A stretch of 7,974 bases of DNA from Prevotellaceae bacterium (GTDB lineage Bacteria > Bacteroidota > Bacteroidia > Bacteroidales > UBA932): NCBI GenBank assembly GCA_031257655.1, contig JAIROF010000176.1, positions 1 to 7,974 of the forward strand. The letters run 5' to 3'. Below the pieces are notes generated by a model, which had not been told where the DNA came from, searched no databases, and was given only the letters and a program-made list of their open reading frames with translations. The position numbers and the translations under genes are program-made. This document shows positions 5,341 to 7,974 of the stretch, one piece after another; the first letter of the stretch is position 1, and each line of letters starts with the position of its first letter.

Positions 5341-6183
5341 ATGACAACAAAGTATGAAATCCGTCATGCGGCTCATCCCGCCGATGCCAAACGCTACGAC
5401 ACGCAGCGCCTGCGCGAAGAATTTCTGATAGAAAAGCTCATGGAAGACGACGCGGTGCACATGGTTTACACCATGTTCGACCGCCTGATTGTTGGGGGAG
5501 CCGTTCCCCGCACCCAGCCGCTGGAGCTCGAAGCCATCGACCCGCTCAAGGCGCCCTTTTTCCTGCACCGGCGGGAGCTGGGCGTCATCAACGTAGGCGG
5601 CGCGGGCACGGTGAGCGTGGACGGAACGGTGTTCACCCTACAGTACAAGGAGGCGCTCTACCTGGGCAGCGGCAACCGCAAGGTGCTGTTTGGGAGCCTA
5701 AGCCCCGACAAGCCGGCGCACTTCTACTTCAACTCTGCGCCGGCCCACAAAACTTGCCCCGACCGGCACATCACCCTGGCCGACGCGGTGGCGGTCGATG
5801 CCGGATCGCTCGAAACCTGCAACGCCAGACGCATCAACAAGCTAATCGTAAACCAGGTGCTCGAAACATGCCAGCTGCAAATGGGCATGACCGAGCTCAA
5901 GGTCGGCAGCGTATGGAACACCATGCCGCCGCATACCCACTCGCGCCGCATGGAGGCCTACTTTTACTTTGAAGTGCCGCAGGGGCAAGCCGTGTGCCAC
6001 TTCATGGGCGAGCCAACCGAAACGCGACACCTCTGGATGCTCAACGAGCAGGCGGTGATTTCGCCGGCCTGGTCTATCCACTCGGCAGCAGCCACCGCCA
6101 ATTACATCTTCATCTGGGGAATGGCAGGCGAAAACCTCGACTACGGCGATCAGGACTTTACTACGCCGGATGCGCTGAGGTAA
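5341..6183 (+). CDS. kduI: 5-keto-4-deoxyuronate isomerase (4-deoxy-L-threo-5-hexosulose-uronate ketol-isomerase)
   Basis: The 280-residue product is a KduI-family cupin-type isomerase, which converts 4-deoxy-5-keto-uronate, released from unsaturated pectin or glycosaminoglycan fragments, to 3-deoxy-2,5-diketogluconate. Length fits the 278-residue Escherichia coli enzyme. Its zinc ligands have clear counterparts here: H198 and H200 in PPHTHSRR, E205 in MEAYFYF, and H247 in SPAWSIHS. Family segments FDRLIVGGAVP, GVINVGGAGTVSVDG, NKLIVNQV and the terminal NLDYGDQDF are also present. The start at ATG 5341 gives the normal MTTKYEIRHAAHP beginning, preceded by an A-rich leader as expected in Bacteroidota. 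The usual partner kduD is not next to it; a helicase-like gene follows instead. It therefore probably serves uronate breakdown together with genes located elsewhere. Confidence 0.97.
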   Translation: MTTKYEIRHAAHPADAKRYDTQRLREEFLIEKLMEDDAVHMVYTMFDRLIVGGAVPRTQPLELEAIDPLKAPFFLHRRELGVINVGGAGTVSVDGTVFTLQYKEALYLGSGNRKVLFGSLSPDKPAHFYFNSAPAHKTCPDRHITLADAVAVDAGSLETCNARRINKLIVNQVLETCQLQMGMTELKVGSVWNTMPPHTHSRRMEAYFYFEVPQGQAVCHFMGEPTETRHLWMLNEQAVISPAWSIHSAAATANYIFIWGMAGENLDYGDQDFTTPDALR

Positions 6184-6199
6184 ATTAGGAATTAGGCTA

Positions 6200-6308
6200 C
6201 CCCGCTCGGAGTAGCCAATCTCCCACCATACCACTGCCGCTATACGGGAAAAGTGGCAGGAGATTGGCTATACAAACTTTTCAGAGCACCTCAAAAAAAA
6301 GAATTAGC
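6200..6308. repeat. Hairpin-rich repeat, second copy of the end motifs at 1196-1462
   Basis: The region starts with CCCCGCTCGGAGTAGC (6200-6215) and ends with AGCACCTC, eight A, and GAATTAGC (6285-6308); both motifs recur at 1196-1211 and 1440-1462. GGCTAC (6195-6200) pairs with GTAGCC (6211-6216). A longer alternative hairpin is made by TAGCCAATCTCC (6212-6223) and GGAGATTGGCTA (6259-6270), with inner stems CCACT/AGTGG (6231-6235/6252-6256) and CCG/CGG (6237-6239/6245-6247). The two structures share bases 6212-6216 and so exclude each other. It may serve as terminator for kduI, but only a TTTT at 6278-6281 follows. Confidence 0.65.
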
Positions 6309-6323
6309 AGCAGCAATAAAGCA

Positions 6324-6354
6324 TTTGCCAATTCACTTAAAATGCTTACTTTTG
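6324..6354 (+). promoter_or_regulatory. Bacteroidota promoter TTTG-N19-TAnnTTTG
   Basis: TTTG (6324-6327) and TACTTTTG (6347-6354) are separated by exactly 19 bases, the textbook spacing for the Bacteroidota primary sigma factor. Transcription would begin near 6360 and leave a leader of about 80 bases, which includes a run of nine T, before ATG 6442. It is the clearest promoter in the window. Confidence 0.75.
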
Positions 6355-6441
6355 CGCCGGTAAGTAAAGTTTATTTTCACCATATCTCCAGCTCAATTTT
6401 TTTTTGCAAGCTATTTTAACCTTTTGCTCAAGTGCGAATTT

Positions 6442-7974
6442 ATGCAGCAATCCAAGATTAACCTCTACAACTCCTTCTCCGACAAGGATAAAATCGTGCT
6501 GAAGATAGCGGCGCTCAGGGCGTTCGACTTTTCGGCTTTCGAGGTTTTTAACCTCTCCACCGCTTCAAAGCCTCATACGCAAAAGCAGGTAAAATCAATT
6601 TTGGATACAGCCGTCGAGTGCGGCTTTTTTGATAGCGTAAAGCTTTGGGATACAAAATATTCTATATCGATTGACTTTATGCTGTACATCTACCCCGAGC
6701 TGACCAATTTCGGGGCGTACTGGAATACCATACAAAGTAACAGCAATTTAAGCAACTTTAGCTCCATTTACAGCAGCGAATCGTCGGACATGCGGCGGCT
6801 CCGGAACTGCCTTTACGCGCTTCTATTCCTGGGCGATGAGTACAAAAAGTATGAGGAAACATGCATGATTGTCCCGACCCCAAAGAAAATAAGCTTCTAC
6901 ACCAGCTTGATTCGGGACGAAACGTATAACCCGTACTTGCACCGCATTGGCGAGCGCGTGCTGCAGCTGGTGCTCGGCAGCATCTCAAACGAGGCCATGT
7001 ACATGCTGGAATCGCTCCCCGAAATCCTCCGCCTGTTTGAGCGGGTGGTGCGCTTTTCAAGGTACGATAGCCTCCTTACCTTTTCCTACCTTCGCGAAAC
7101 GATTGGCTTCTTTTCCGGACGCCTTAAGGAGCTGAGCGTGGACGACTCAACCGACGTGGGGCTGTTTATCAAAGCCTCGTCGGAAATTATGGAAGGAAAT
7201 ACGGGCGAAGCGTTTGTGCTTTTTGAAAAAGGGCTGAAAGTACAGCGGAAACATTTAAAGGGCGTCCCGCTTCCGGTAGCGCCCCAATTCGTGTTCTACC
7301 ACTTAGCCACGCTGCTGAACATGGATACCGACGGAACGCCCATGCTGCAAAAAATAGGACAGTGGATAGAAAAAAGAACCGACCTCCAGACGTCGCAGCA
7401 CTGCTACTTTGAAACGGTGGTAGACCATGCGCTGAACAGGAAAAAAGAGGTCGACATGCGCATACCCAAGCTGTTGCAGTGCCTCAAGGTTAGGGAGGAG
7501 AGCATAGCGATGCCGTCGGTGCTGAGCATTCTGGTGCTCTACATTGTGGGCGCAAAGCCCGACCGCGACAGCGCGGACAAGGTTTTTGCGACGGTACAAA
7601 AAGCCGCCCGCTCCGGCTACCTCATTCTGGCGCACGAAATCGCCTACATTGCCCACGAGTGGTACAAGGATGAAAAATTCAAAGCGCTGTACCGGAAAAT
7701 CGCTGCCGAGCTGCCGCACCGCCCGGTGGTTGCGCAAATATCGCGCCAGGAGGAGTGGGAAAAATCGCTCAACCTGCTCTTAGGCTTAAAATCTTCGGCA
7801 TCGCAACCCACCCCGAGCGGCGAAAGCAAAACGCGCATAGTGTACTACTTCAACCCCAGCAATACCACCCTTCAGCCGGTGCTGCAAACCCGGCAGGCAA
7901 AAGGCTGGTCGAACGGCAGAAACATTGCGCTGAAAAACTTCCTTGCGGGCAAACCGCAGGGAATGACCCCTCAA
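6442..7974 (+). CDS. Large SNF2/DEAD-box helicase-like protein, N-terminal 511 residues (runs off the window)
   Basis: The frame is open from ATG 6442 to the last base, 511 codons, with no stop. Residues 1-450 look like a long run of helices with many leucines and aromatic residues, no signal peptide and no obvious membrane segment; I do not recognise a named domain there. Residues 465-500 (RIVYYFNPS, then LQPVLQTRQAKGWSNGRNIALKNFL) resemble the segment that precedes the ATPase core in long Bacteroidota SNF2-family helicases, where I remember a similar QxxxKxGWSKGR pattern. The Walker motifs would lie beyond the window, so the helicase call cannot be confirmed here. The expected full length in that family is over 1000 residues. 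The start follows the promoter at 6324-6354. The first third is visibly more AT-rich than purA or TatD. Cellular role is unknown. Confidence 0.6.
   Translation, partial: MQQSKINLYNSFSDKDKIVLKIAALRAFDFSAFEVFNLSTASKPHTQKQVKSILDTAVECGFFDSVKLWDTKYSISIDFMLYIYPELTNFGAYWNTIQSNSNLSNFSSIYSSESSDMRRLRNCLYALLFLGDEYKKYEETCMIVPTPKKISFYTSLIRDETYNPYLHRIGERVLQLVLGSISNEAMYMLESLPEILRLFERVVRFSRYDSLLTFSYLRETIGFFSGRLKELSVDDSTDVGLFIKASSEIMEGNTGEAFVLFEKGLKVQRKHLKGVPLPVAPQFVFYHLATLLNMDTDGTPMLQKIGQWIEKRTDLQTSQHCYFETVVDHALNRKKEVDMRIPKLLQCLKVREESIAMPSVLSILVLYIVGAKPDRDSADKVFATVQKAARSGYLILAHEIAYIAHEWYKDEKFKALYRKIAAELPHRPVVAQISRQEEWEKSLNLLLGLKSSASQPTPSGESKTRIVYYFNPSNTTLQPVLQTRQAKGWSNGRNIALKNFLAGKPQGMTPQ

Overview
The window looks like a piece of a Bacteroidota genome, most likely Bacteroidales. 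Three observations support this: an exact TTTG-N19-TAnnTTTG promoter (the primary sigma-factor signature of the phylum) at 6324-6354, a DUF4369/thioredoxin-like lipoprotein of the kind typical of the group, and the N-terminal part of a very long SNF2-type helicase-like protein with the GWSxGR segment I remember from Bacteroides-type proteins. No species can be named from the sequence alone. Judged by eye, the central housekeeping genes (about 1650-6180) are GC-rich, while the left end and the start of the last gene are more AT-rich.

Left part (1-1120): a two-gene accessory module, DUF3791 followed by DUF3990, overlapping by one base. DUF3990 proteins resemble ADP-ribosyltransferases, and the pair has the form of a toxin-antitoxin or effector module. 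The DUF3990 protein carries an extra C-terminal domain of about 75 residues. Next comes about 500 bp without a convincing gene (1120-1645). It is built from nested inverted repeats, direct repeats and a heptamer tandem repeat.

Centre (1646-6183): a DUF4369/thioredoxin-fold lipoprotein lacking the usual first active-site cysteine, tightly followed by a TatD-family metallo-DNase with a non-ATG start; a 340-bp gap with a possible terminator, a second heptamer repeat and a -7 promoter element; purA (adenylosuccinate synthase); and kduI (5-keto-4-deoxyuronate isomerase), intact in all visible metal ligands but without other uronate genes in view.

Right part (6184-7974): a hairpin-rich repeat that shares both of its end motifs with the repeat region at 1196-1462, then a strong Bacteroidota promoter and the first 511 codons of a large helicase-like protein that runs off the window.

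The genes do not form one pathway. The most unusual material is the accessory ADP-ribosyltransferase-like module with its fused tail, and a set of modular intergenic repeats that have also shaped the ends of coding regions (TatD N- and C-termini, the purA 3' end). I do not see a clearly new multi-gene system; the best candidates are the DUF3791/DUF3990 module and the two-copy hairpin repeat.
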